This document shows, piece by piece, positions 32,310 through 43,849 of a stretch of 64,000 nt of DNA. The stretch is from Diabrotica undecimpunctata. Lineage: Eukaryota; Arthropoda; Insecta; Coleoptera; Chrysomelidae. Each line of letters begins with the position of its first letter. Positions within the stretch are counted from its first letter, which is position 1. The stretch is from positions 127,585,914 to 127,649,913 of the forward strand of contig NC_092809.1 of the NCBI RefSeq assembly GCF_040954645.1, read 5' to 3'. The notes beneath the pieces were generated by a model, which saw nothing but the letters and a program-made list of their open reading frames with translations, had not been told where the DNA came from and searched no databases. The position numbers and the translations under genes were made by a program.

Positions 32310-33025
32310 GATTGTGATAAGCTTAGTATTGATGTCGAGTTCAGATATTTCAATGTGCTCAAAAAGAAAGATCTTTCATCAGTGTGTATATTGCGCACTT
32401 TAGCAACAACACTGTCATGTAATTTTTGTTGCATAAAATGCTTAAGGCATCTTATTTATTTTGGGCAAATTATAGTGGTGCGTTATAGAGCTGTTTTAGT
32501 TCAATATTATCATGAGTTAAGCAAATCCAATTTCTGCTGTTTGTCTTCCGAATTAATTTTTTTTGTAGTTACTATCACTGTTTTGTAATAAACAGTAAAC
32601 AGTTTATGTTTAAATACTTTTAGTGCTACAATATCAGAGCACGAAACTTTTTGTCCATCGGAATTTAAAACAAAATTCGGTCCCATTTTCTCCTGCAAAT
32701 GTTTTATATCAAAAAAATCTGTAAAATGTACGTCTATAATTTTGCGTGAAGTACCAGTTTTTTTTGCATTAGAAATTACAGGAATCCCTTGCGAAGGAGT
32801 GTAAATGGGAGCAGATCTTGGCACACGTTTCTTCTGTTTTTCAATCAGGGAGTGTATGTTGTACCCTTCATTTTACGTATGACCAACAACCAAAAACTTT
32901 AAAGTGATCGAAGAAATATCGGGTTTACTTAGTGTATAAAGAAGTAACGAGGTTATAAATTTGTTTTTGTTTTGAACATAGCAATTGTTGCAGTATAACA
33001 CAACAGGAAGGCCTTTAGAGCATTA
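32310..33025 (-). pseudogene. Transposase-like DUF7869-type family, C-terminal third
   Basis: On the minus strand: NALKGLPVVLYCNNCYVQNK (the 'YSDNCxGQNKN' block with the Asp changed), FITSLLYTLSKPDISSITLK, FLVVGHT, stop, NEGYNIHSLIEKQKKR (the 'HTQNExDxxHSxIE' block). It continues with IYTPSQGIPVISNAKKTGTS, FTDFFDIKHLQEKMGPNFVL (104 codons open, 32824-32510), and then LKQLYNAPL...DALSILCNKNYM to ~32330. This is the C-terminal part of the same multi-copy family as at 12.2, 22 and 42 kb. It supplies the two presumed catalytic-site blocks that those copies lack. Confidence 0.65.
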
Positions 33026-33699
33026 ATTTTTAAGAAATGAGTATGGATGTGTGGTGTCGGTCAGAATGAGGTACTAAATTCATTTCTAAAAATTCTTGAG
33101 AACATGGCGACATTTTTATTTTCTTTCATACAAATTGTTATATAATCTCTATAGATATAAGCTATTTGCTGACAGCTATCTGTATAAATGTATTTTGACC
33201 GATCAGTCATTTTTCTACGACAAAATCACAAAAAACACATTTTTAACAAACAGAAAACGCACCACAATGTGGCTTTCGGAATATTGTAACAGTGTTGTCA
33301 AGAGCTACCACTATTAGTTAAAAATAGTAGTATAGCACAAATCTAAATATTACTGTAACGCTGTCATAAGTGAGTTCTTATACTGTTGCTGACTAGAGTT
33401 CTACAAAAATAGTTATGGCTATAATAGACATAAGTCGCCATCTAGCTCTTATACGACAAAATATCTTTTTTCGACAGTGATGCTGACGAAAGTTTAACAA
33501 TTTCGGAAAGTTTTTAACACGGAATTTCGACTTGTGACAGTGTTGTTGCCGATGTGCGTTGGCTGGTGGGTTTGTTTTAACGTATAGAGAAGAAACGTTA
33601 CCAGAAAAGTAATAAACAAGTGGCACAGAGAGCAGTGAAGAGGTCAATATTAAATATATTCCTCAGAGACAGAGTTTTAATTTCAAACTAAATAGTAAT
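33026..33699. other. Unassigned spacer
   Basis: The part next to 33025 may include more of the preceding pseudogene, but I cannot align it. Short open frames only. Confidence 0.35.
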
Positions 33700-33800
33700 G
33701 ACAAAAACTGGTTTTACGAACGCAGTTAATAGAATTACATTGCTAAAGTGGAACTGGGCAGGCCATGTTGCCAGAGTCATAGTCTAAGAAAAACCAAGAA
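33700..33800 (+). pseudogene. Small LINE tail fragment
   Basis: NAVNRITLLKWNWAGHVARV matches the 'LKWxWAGHVARM' block of RTE-type ORF2 tails. It is ~30 codons long and ends at a stop. Confidence 0.5.
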
Positions 33801-36620
33801 AATTTAAGAATGGAGAACTAGACACGATGCTTTTCGTAATTAAGCATGTCCTCGACATCTGGATTCGAGGTGTTTAAGACTAGAAGCATTGGTGTTATTT
33901 GTTGTGTTGGGAGGCCAACTTTAAGCAGTAAACCCAAAAAGGCTAATAATGATGAGTCTTGAGAGGGACCTTTTCATATAATTGACGCTTCTGAATCTTT
34001 CGAGTTCTAGATGCTGCAGCTTAGTGAAGCCTTTGCATTGACACGAGACCTACAAAACAATTTTCTCTTCTTCTAAACAGAACCGACAAGTATCCTTTTC
34101 TGTCAAGCTCATACGACTCAAAAGCTTATTGTGAATACAGTGTCCAATCAGCAGCCTTACTATCACACTGACACTCTTTTTATTGTGAGTTTCTTAGTTG
34201 GCTGTGAATTTGGTTGTGTATATCTTAATGAACTCTTTAACCTGCCTTTGTTATGGTGAATTTATCTTCTATTCTAAATACTTATCTTAAAACTATTTAT
34301 CCATGTCTGCTATGTTGTCTGTATTCACAACTCCAAAGCAAGACTTCTAGACGATTAGTCTTCTCGTTAGTCTGGTAGCTTTGGGTGTCAATAGTGTCAA
34401 TATATTTCGACTTACAAACTGAAAGAGGATATTCAAACAATTACACATAAGCTTTAAATTATCCTGCATAAAACTTTAGAGCTGCATTATTATTGCAGTA
34501 GATCACGATTGAGGCATCCTCACTTGTCGATATATTAGAAGCGAAGCAGACCTTCCTAAAGCGACAATTTTAGCCTGAAGTATGGTGGCATTATTTCTTA
34601 AGCTTTACCGGATTTCTGTCCTTAGTTTTGTGTTATATATACCAGCCATTCTGAGGTTACAAAACAAATCCAACTACAACAGAAAGTAACATAGACTAAT
34701 TCAAAAAAATATTTTTCAATATACAATTTTCATTACAAAAACCCAGTTTCTTCTTACCAATAATATAGTCTGTTTAATTCTAGCCTTTTTTTTACAATAT
34801 TTTATTAATAATAACCGCTTTGGACTTTAGGAAAGCAATAAAAATCTAGGCCACAAATTTTTACACAGAATGGTTCAATCATCAAACTTCTTTGACTTGA
34901 ATAATTTTTATGATTTTTGATAGTAATTTGGTATTTTATTTGTCCCATTTAACATGTATTTTTTAAACAAAATGTTTGGAAAAGTATCTAGTGCTTACTG
35001 AAAATATTTTATTTTTAATATTCTTATTATTTTATTATAATATGACCGTATTTACTTATATATTCTAATTACTTTGTTCATTGTTCGTTTTCCTCATCTA
35101 CGTTTTGGTAAAATTGGCATATTTCATAATATGCTTTATAAATCGGAAAGCCATTTATCTAAATCACCACATGTTTTCAGGAAACCATTAATTTAAACCC
35201 CAAAAACTTGAAATAAAAATTTTAAAATATCAGATTTCTTGGGGAAACGTGTATGTCATTTTGCACAGAAAGCTTGAAATGATAGTTTAGAGATTATGAA
35301 TAAAATAATTTATTACCGTGCATTTGCGGTTTTGTAAACAAGAATTCCTACCTACGGACGAGGTAGATTCAAGCAAGAACTCGTCACGCGAACACCTACT
35401 GGCAATCCGAAGAGGTCATCCGTCGATCATTCTTTATGTCACCGCGACGCTTAGCTGACTTCCGACCTGCTAACTGGCCATTTCATAAGATAATTGAGTT
35501 TATGTAAATTTGAGAGCAATTTATAAGTTATGCCAATTTTTTTATTATTTACGTCATATATCTTATTTTCTGTTTACTACTTTAATAAATTAAGTAGCTA
35601 TTTCTGTTGTTTCCTACAAAAACACAAAATCGTGGACTATTTACTATTCATTCTAAACAAGGATACATAAAAATCGTCAAAAATGCAAATTACCCTTAAA
35701 AATTAATGCTCCGTATTACGGCTACCCCCGTATCGTACAAAATCCCAAATTTCAGCTTTCTCTAAAATGAACAGCTTCCGTTTTTGGTCTTCGTTTAATC
35801 AAGTAATACAAGAGACGGGCCGGGACTCGCTAATTATGTAAAGGGTAATTTAGTTCTAGGATTGTATTTTTTAATAAACTAGCAGTTTCAATGTAAACCA
35901 TTGCCAATTTAATTAATGATTTTTTATTAAGTTTATTAAGCCAATTTATTAGTTTAAGCCTGGAAGGAATCTTTAAAAAAGATTAATTTTTTAACAGCTC
36001 GTAAATATCTTGACTTATGATAGTGCATATCAAATTACATTTATTTATGTTCAGCAATACTGAATGAACAAAAAAAAAATAAAATTAATATTCATTATTA
36101 AGTAACTAAACTTGCTAACCACTGGATTTACTTCTTATTTGCAAAGAAACTTTTGTAGCAAGTGCACTGAGAGTACAGTGCGAATATTTTTTTTGACATC
36201 AGTGTGATAATCTTATTATTTTAATCTGGTACATAAGACCAATAAGCATTTTACACCACCTTAACTTGTATACTTTAGACCGCACTTTTTCGCACTTTAG
36301 TTTACACTCACTCTGCCGGATCAAGCGGTTTTGTTTATTTAAGTCGTCAAATCACGTTAGTATTATCTAAGATTCTCTGGATTTACGTGCTAATGAAGCA
36401 GGTTTCATGGCCCTTAGCTAGTCTTTTTATTAACTTAGTGACCGTTTCCCACATCTAAGGGTTTATAGAAGTTATCGTTACGAACATTCGAGGGGGGTAA
36501 CGAACATAACAAGAGAACTATACCTCGAAGTACGTACTTTATTCTAAAACTTTTGCATGACACTTACTTGGCATTGGTACATCCTCATAATTAGATTCCG
36601 CAAGTCCACACCGGTTTGAG
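33801..36620. other. Largest gene-free interval
   Basis: 2.8 kb of AT-rich DNA with no recognisable coding region. A more GC-rich patch at 35340-35475 and the words around 36300-36540 look single-copy. No RNA gene could be supported. Confidence 0.4.
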
Positions 36621-36624
36621 GATT

Positions 36625-37155
36625 TGGTGATCAGGAGCTTATTATATACTGATGAACCGAATATAGGGCTCAAAAAGCTTACTTTTCACACGTTCATATG
36701 TTCCGCTCCAAAAATACGCACTAGAGAATCGAAAATCAGGGTCTACAAAACTATTATCAGACCAATATGCTATGGATGCGAGACATGGATGATGACAGAA
36801 AACACAAAACGAAAGCTGGAAGTCTTCGAACGTAAAGTTCTAACCAAGATATTACTAAAGAAAATAAAGTATTGAGATCCAGGTACAACCCTGAACTCTA
36901 CCAACTGTTTAAAGAGGCACCGATCTCAGAATTCGTTAAAAAAGAGCCCTAGATAGTTAAATGCAACGAGAAAAACCAGAAGAAAGGCCACGGAAAAGGT
37001 GGGAGTTTGAAGTGGTAGCGGACGCGCAAAATTTTCTAAATTTGAGAACCTGAAGAAGGTCGGCGAGGGACCGACAAGGTTGGAGGCAAAGTTTGGAGGA
37101 GGCCAAAAATAGATTTGGGTTGTAGCCGTATTGGAGAGAGGGACCTGAATATGGA
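36625..37155 (+). pseudogene. RTE LINE ORF2 tail
   Basis: KIRVYKTIIRPICYGCETWM, MTENTKRKLEVFERKVLTKI, then in broken frames YNPELYQLFKEAPISEFVK-like sequence and a GRAKFSKFENLKKVGEGPTR segment near 37020-37080. It starts around the block after the RT domain. The final FGGGQK*IWVVAVLERGT corresponds to the ORF end. Two or more frameshifts. Confidence 0.6.
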
Positions 37156-37189
37156 CCCAATAATCAATACATTTTTTTTTATTTCAACT

Positions 37190-38560
37190 TGAGTTCTTTT
37201 TGCTTTTTCTTAACCATCTTAATTTAGCGTCCAGTATCATACCCAGGTATTTAGCCGTCTTGACATAGAGAACTGTATGATGATGAATATGTATATGGGT
37301 TTATGCTTTTTTTTGTTGGTAAAATCTATATCTGCTAAATTTCAGTTAATTTAATTTATTACGCCATTTGTTTATCCATTTATCCACTTCATTCAATTGC
37401 ATTTTGTAACTTATCTGTTGATTTAATTACGTTGTCATCAATAGCCATAATTGCCGTATCATTAGAAAACATACCTACAACATTTTTTTTTTTTTGAAAA
37501 TAGCAGTTCTTTAATGTGCAGGATATATAGGACGGGTTCAAGTACACTTCCCTGCGGTACCCCTGCACTAATTTTAAAGTTCAGAATAAGCATCTTCCTA
37601 CTTAATTCTAAAGTAACTCTGTGATATAGATGAAATTAAGATCTTTGAGTATCAAATAGGAAGGGCCACTTTTATCTTCCATGTATGCTTCAATCCTTCA
37701 TACCAGACTTTGCGGAAAGCCTGTTTTATATTCAAAAATAATGCTGAGCAAATCTTGTTTTCTTTAAGTGATTTTTCGATCACGTCGGTGATCTGGTGGA
37801 TTGGACTAATTGGAGAGTGCTGAATTCGAAATCCGGATTGGCGATAAGTCGTCTTTTGTCGATAATATGTTTTACCCTCTTAAGCAAGAAGAGCTTTTGG
37901 AACAGTTTTGACATTATCGGTAGCAAAAATTTTGGCCGATATGACGTCATTTTATGTGGTGGTTTGCTTGGTGTTGGAATCATGATAATCTCAGCTACCT
38001 TTTAATAGTTCTTTTTCTATTCGTAAGTTTATCCAGGGCCTTCTTGGAATAGCTTCTTCCTGCCCTTCCAGGACCTGCCCAGTTGACAGATTAGTCGGGA
38101 GCCTTTTTGGGATTAACGTTGGTATCGATTTTTTTTAACTCTTTTGGTATGTTAAAAGTAATAACCACATCATCTTGTCGAACAGCTTCTGAGAGAGACT
38201 CATCTATGTCTACTATAAATAGTTGGAAAGCACTTTCAAGATATTTTACAACTACTAATCATTTTTGTTTATTATTTTTTGCCCAATCTCGTGGGATATT
38301 ACTTATAGAAGGCATTTGCATAAAAATGGTCTCTTTAAAAATCTTGGTGATTTTTTATAGCAAGTATTCAATGTTAAAATCATTTATCAAATGTATCAGG
38401 AATTCGTTAATGGATTTATTATTAAGAAACCTAATCTCTCTCTTTAGTTGTAAAGCCCAAGTTGGTTTACTTTTGTTTTGTCTTATGGTGCTCTGGTTAG
38501 TTGCCATTTTTTTCTTGTTTGTCTATTTTCATAGACTAATTCCAAATTTTTCTTAGAATA
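37190..38560 (-). pseudogene. Jockey-clade LINE ORF2 (RT), degraded
   Basis: In minus-strand order: a broken linker region (38560-38070); the RT finger IPTPSKPPHKMTSYRPKFLL plus PIMSKLFQKLFLLKRVKHII (37980-37870); SAGVPQGSVLEPVLYILHIK (37565-37510); GMFSNDTAIMAIDDN (37470-37425), where the usual FADD reads FSND; and KYLGMILDAKLRW (37260-37210). The pattern is that of Jockey-group ORF2. Multiple stops and the altered catalytic box make it inactive. It is truncated before the C-terminus, where the plus-strand RTE tail abuts. Confidence 0.7.
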
Positions 38561-39280
38561 GTTTTCTACTATTATGTATATCGAATATATTTATATATAG
38601 CATCAGCATTTTAAAATGAATTGGCCGTACACGTCTCCTTTACGTTCCTAACGCACAATTTCACCTGTAACGAGTTAACTGTTAAGTTTACTTTCCAACC
38701 TTTTAATTCTATTTACTTCGACGAACTTTCCAAATTATCAATACAAAAGAACTGTTAGCACTTTACAGAAATCGATTTCCTCTTTATAAATCAATCCGTT
38801 TTGGCATCGACTGAACTTGGTTAAAGACGAGATGCCGCACTCTAGCGACTTCGTGCGGCGGAAATTGAATGCTAATTAATTTGGTGACGACATTACTGGA
38901 TGAAATTTCCGGGGACAGCCGCAACCGTGAAAATCACATCAAGGTGAAAATTTTATCAAATTATCGGGATCTGGTCGTTGTGCATTTTCCGCGCTTCCGA
39001 TTGACCTTCTTTGTAATCATTATTCAGTTTTCATAATTAGAATAATTTTTATCGTCTAATAAATAACAGTACACAAATTTTTCATTATTTTTTAGGTGAT
39101 TCATAATAATATGAACTAGATCAATAATATAGTTCATATTAGTAGAATAAGCCAGCTAAAAGAGGTTACTAACTGTAAAGTGATAAAGAGTAACTAAGTA
39201 GCTATTTAATATTGATCGGTGCTAGTGAATACGGAGATAAAGATTAGGCAGAAAAAAAAAGCAATTAGGGCATCAAAAAG
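38561..39280. other. Spacer with a GC-richer, possibly single-copy patch
   Basis: 38790-39010 is less AT-rich than its surroundings and contains no TE motif or ORF that I recognise. It might be unique host DNA. Confidence 0.35.
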
Positions 39281-39284
39281 TAAA

Positions 39285-39730
39285 GCGGGGAAATTTAAGG
39301 GATAAAAATTTGGTAAAAGTTGTTAAAAGTAGAATGCTAAAAGAGGTTGAGGAGAGAGACGGTAAATAATTAATTAGTGGGAAGCAAACAGCATAGTTGT
39401 GATACGAATGATAAAGGAAATGCGAATAAAAACATCTAATAAAGTGCTTCCTAGGGATAAAGAAACTTGGTGGTGATACAATGAAGGGCATTATAGGTTA
39501 AATAAAATAAAGAGGCTAGTAAGGTGTATAATAGGCCTTAAAAAAATAGAAGATGAGGATAAGTAAAGGTAGAAAGGATGAAAACAAAAGGCGTTATAGC
39601 TACGGCTAAGGAAAAATCGTCAGCAAAGCTGTATAAAGAGCTGGAAATACTCCAGGGAATAAATCGGTTATACAGCATTGTTAAAGCAAGCGACAAGTCA
39701 TCAAAGGAGTTGACTTACGTTGTAACTGTT
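39285..39730 (+). pseudogene. RTE LINE ORF2 linker fragment
   Basis: Broken frames give KETWWWYNEGHYRLNKIKRL-like sequence (39462-39520), the 'ETWWWNxEVQxxxxxK' block. Then GVIATAKEKSSAKLYKELEI and LQGINRLYSIVKASDKSSKE (39575-39710), the 'AKxxAYxxLYxxLxxxEGxxxxYxxAKxRxR' block. These belong to the endonuclease-RT linker of the RTE type also seen at 6.9-7.6 kb. Neither endonuclease nor RT is attached. Confidence 0.6.
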
Positions 39731-39959
39731 TCAAAAGTTAATCCTTTATAATTTATGCAATTATGTAATTTCTAATAAATAATAAAATCAATACGATTCC
39801 TCCCACCTATCCATTAAGTACGGAAACATCTTAATTACTTTCTCAAGGATCCAACTGCAGTTCATAGTATGTTCCGATTTTGTCATAAAAAAATTCGAGC
39901 GCTGGTTACGTTCCCACAACTCATCTTTTTTTCTCTTTCTGAAGGTACAGCATACAGGA

Positions 39960-41575
39960 AGAATTTTTGTGAGTGGCCTCTTTATGAGGTAAGCAGAAAA
40001 ATCCCTTGTTTCTTTTATATTTCAACTAACTATTTATTTTAGACCCTTACCGGGAACATTAATTGGTGTCAAACCATATATAGATGCTAGAGGAACTCGA
40101 GTTGATTATTTCTCTCACAACAACCTTCCTAGTTGTAACTGGGTCAAAGCTTTTTTGTCACAACATAGCACATTTTAACTCAAAGGCACTGCCAAAACGT
40201 TAAACCATACAAGGCAGCCAACATTAAAGAAATCATAGAGGGATATTTTAATAATTCAAAAATAACTTTTGAAAACATTGAACCTCAAAATATCCTATTA
40301 TGATGAAATAAATCTGTCAGATGACCCTGGTACCCAAAAATCTGTATATAGACGTGGGACAAAATATCGGGAAAGATATATAAATGCCTAAAAGCGCAGT
40401 GTCGCTAATGTTCGCAGCTACCGCAACAGGAGAACGCCTACCACTGTATGTCGTTTATAAAACTAGAAGATTGTATGATAGATGAATAAGAGATGGCCCC
40501 CCTCATACATTGTATAATAGAATAAAATCTGGATGGTTTGATGCATCAATTAAAGTTGTTTTATTGTGGTCAAAACAAGATAACAGCACCAAGGTTTTGA
40601 TTTTGGACAACTTGTGCTCACATCTGAATATTAAGATAATAAGAGCTTGTGAAAGGGCAAATATAATTTTTCTATTTCTGGGCTTACACAACCATTTGAT
40701 ATTGGATTTTTTCGGCCTTTAAAAAGAGCCTGGAAAAGATCCTAACTGATTTAAAAACTGGTCAACCTAACTTAAATTTAGTTGAAAAAACCATCTTTCC
40801 TCAATTGCTAACAAAACTAATAGACGAGATTGAACCACGATTGAACTTTCAAAAAAATATTTAAAGTTTATTTCGCTCAACTGGAATTTGTCCCTTTGAC
40901 CCACATGACAAAGTGCTAAACAAAATGCTGAATGAGAGATTTGCGAAGAAAGTAAGCTCTGAAATTGATAATGCATTATTAAATTTTTTACAACAAAAGA
41001 AAAAGAAAGGGAATACCATTAAAAAAGAAAAGAAAAAGTTGCTGAATACTGAACCCTGTCAATCGGTTCAATTTGAAGAATTTAATCAGAATCAGGAGAA
41101 AAGTGAAAACGAGGATTTAGAAGGAGAAATAGATCTGAAGACGAATGACGACGAAAATTTAGCAGAAGAAATGGAGATGGAGATGAATAACAGTGACAAT
41201 GATAATGGTGAGAAGGCAGCTGACAATGATAATGATAATGAAGGAGAAGAATTACCTGAAGAAGAGCAGGACGAAGTGGTTGAAAATATAGAGTCCGATA
41301 TAAATATCGAAGTAGATGAAAATAATCTAAAAATTGGTACTTTTTGTAGTGGTCCAATTTCCTACACAAAATTAAACATTTCATCAGGATAATAGTGACG
41401 ATAAAATATACTGTAAAATTTTTAAGGAAAAATATAAATGGTTTTGTTTATCCAAACATATCCGATATATCGGACATTAATTTTGAAGACATTAGAAAAA
41501 TATTAAAGGAACCTTCCAAAACTAGAAGAAGATCTTTTTCTTTTAAAGAAAATTTAAGTTGTTTTCAGTTATAAT
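39960..41575 (+). pseudogene. pogo-type (DDE_1) transposase, degraded
   Basis: PYIDARGTRVDYFSHNNLPS, NWVKAFLSQHS (40075-40180), YYDEINLSDDPGTQKSVYRR then GTKYRER (40300-40375; first Asp), MYNRIKSGWFDASIKVVLLW, TKVLILDNLCSHLN (40590-40635; second Asp), PFDIGFFRPLKRAW (40693-40735; third Asp), and SLFRSTGICPFDPHDKVLNK (40865-40925). A Lys-rich then strongly acidic tail follows (40913-41392 open), ending near 41575. This is the DDE_1 order of pogo/Tigger-type transposases that act at TA. The DNA-binding N-terminus is missing or unrecognisable. There are at least five frame breaks. A GTAAGC...TTTTAG pair at ~39990-40043 could be an old intron. Confidence 0.7.
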
Positions 41576-41944
41576 TCGGTACCTCGGAGGTAAAGGACAC
41601 TAAAATTTTTTAAATTTGTAATCAGTAAATACTCAAATGTTTCTTATATTTAACCAAGATTAATATATTATTATTGTGGTGTGTATAATCGTCTTTCATT
41701 CCATGAAGTGTTATATACCTGAGGTTTACCGTTCATTATTTAAAATTTTTTCTAAAATGTGTAGTTGGACATAGTGTTGTTTACCTCTAACAACTTTTTT
41801 AAATAATGTGGCATTGCATGTTAAGGTCTTTACGAAATAAAAAATACAAACACATGAAACAGCCTATACCATTATTTTATTGGAGGTAAATATTATAATG
41901 TTATAATAATTAAGTAAAATTATAGACAAGTTTCAAAATTGTTA
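41576..41944. other. Spacer, no feature
   Basis: AT-rich. Probably the 3' flank of the pogo-type remnant. I did not find a supporting terminal inverted repeat. Confidence 0.35.
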
Positions 41945-41947
41945 AAG

Positions 41948-43849
41948 ATGCTCCATATCATCTTAATCTTCTTGTGGGTAATCGTTTGTGGCTACATCGC
42001 TATGTGTTAAATTTTGATAAAACGCATGACAAACTGACGGAACAAAAGGCAGTAGTGCAATTAAGTTATTGTACTTTTGTTTTGTGATTGGTAATGGGAT
42101 TACTGAGACTTTATTTAATTGGGCTTAAAACGTTACTTGCTGTCTTCGATACCTCATGAAGTCCACTTCATACATATTTTGATTATTGAAATCGGTCTTA
42201 TAAAAGAACTTTCCAATGTGTTCTTGTTTGACTTGTAGGAAAACACATGTTGACAGTAGAACAGGGTCTTTATTAACATTTTTTTTTCTACTTACAAAAG
42301 TAGGATTAGATGACAATTTCTTATCAAACAGCGTTTTTGAAATTTGCAAGTTCCATATTGTGCACTGTGTATTTACCTGATGTTTGCCTAACTAGTTGTT
42401 GCCAGTCCCATGGTGTTAAAATGGCCAAATTAAAGAGTTTCTTTTTTTTTTCTTTCGATTAAGGATGAACAGTGTCTGCTGCCATATGTGTGTGCCCTTT
42501 CAGTAAAAACTTTTGGGTGATCGTCTTTATTTGCAGTGTAATGTAAAATTTAATGTCCAAAGCTTCCTTTTGTAGAAATTAATACAATTGTTTGTTAGTG
42601 GTGAAGGCAAACATTGCAAATCACCAGATAGTACTTTGTATTTTGGTGACTCTTTAGCTATTATAAAGTGCAATTATTTAAAGGTATACCGAGTTTTAGA
42701 TTAAATTAGGTAAGTATCATTATCAGCCTGTACACTGGTTAGCTCATCTGCAGCAAGATTATTTTTTAATTGAGCGGTGAATGTACTGCATGTATCGCAA
42801 ATGTCTCTATCGGGCGGCATAAACGACAACTTGAAGTCATTATTAAAAATATCTTCGTACAACCACTTTTTTTCTCTGTGCTTTGGATCTACATGTCTTT
42901 CATTACATTTATCAATGTACAGTTGATACATCTTTTCTATTGTAAGTTCTGTGCCCAGATAATCTCTCTTACTCCTTTCTCTGAAATAATGACTCTCGTA
43001 TTTTGGGAATGATTTAATATGTTGATGTATACTATTTATGGTTTTGGTAGGAGTTTTATTGGTTGGCGTGTGTCTACCTCTTTGATCAGCTTTTATTAAA
43101 CCTCCTGGCTCAATTTTTTTTCAACATATTTACTACTACTAAATTAGATATACAAAGTGTGTTTAAAAACATAACCTTGCACACCTTCAATAGCTGATTG
43201 TTCACTGTAAAATGGTAGTGTAGTGTATTATTTTTAGATTTGGTAGAATTTAGATCTTTTTTTCTTGATCGAAGAGTAGGTTGGATGTCGATACATGAGA
43301 AGATAAGTTGCTTTTTAACATCTGAGACGTTTGTCTCGGTCCAGTATGAGTTGAAAATTTTTTGTCTTTCGTATTCTGGAAATCTTTCAGAGCATTTCAT
43401 GTGACACATGCAAGGAGGCTGTAACATTTTTGCAGGCATGTCTTTGCCTCTTTGACTGAGATACTCTTTCCCACCAGCTATTTTTTGTTTGCGAACATTA
43501 CAGGCCCAATTTTGTTTATTTACTACACGTTTTTTACCTTTTTGTTTGCACTTAGTTATATTTTGTACCTTTCTTTTAACACTTTTCTCTTCTTCTAAAA
43601 TAACTTCATTATGTTCATTGAAATTGCCTGCATCACTGCTTAGGGATAAATCGTCCTGAAGAAGATTTTTTTTATTGCCCCACTAATCGTAGGAGTAATA
43701 ATAGCTTTCTCTTTTACCTTTGTTTTCCCTGGTTTACTTATACGTCTCATATCATTGTCGTCCGATTCTGAGCTTTCACCACTTAGAGGCTCATAGATTT
43801 TATCAATATCCGAATTTTCTTCTCCAAACAAATTATCATTTTTGTCCAC
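41948..43849 (-). pseudogene. Transposase-like DUF7869-type family, both ends kept, core deleted
   Basis: The minus frame starts with an acidic leader, MDKNDNLFGEENSDIDKIYE (43849). After a frameshift near 43665 it continues VVNKQNWACNVRKQKIAGGK and KMLQPPCMCHMKCSERFPEY (43560-43395). Then come TLHYHFTVNNQLLKVCKVMF (43220), RGRHTPTNKTPTK, FPKYESHYFRERSKRDYLG (43000), IDKCNERHVDPKHREKKWLY (42910), MPPDRDICDTCSTF (42815) and DLQCLPSPL (42610). Homology then jumps near 42440 straight to PWDWQQLVRQTSGKYTVHN (42410), QVKQEHIGKFFYKTDFNNQN, and ITKQKYNNLIALLPFVPS (42080) at the end. The central block that should carry the DNCxGQN motif is deleted. It is the longest copy of this family in the window. 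Confidence 0.7.

Noticed and set aside
38107..38556. 149-codon plus-strand open frame as a gene
   Set aside because: It is antisense to the Jockey-like ORF2 linker region on the minus strand.
39830..41800. Terminal inverted repeats for the pogo-type remnant (shared TCCAACTxCA near 39857 and 41765)
   Set aside because: Ten bases with a mismatch is too short in AT-rich DNA, and no TA-flanked extension was seen.
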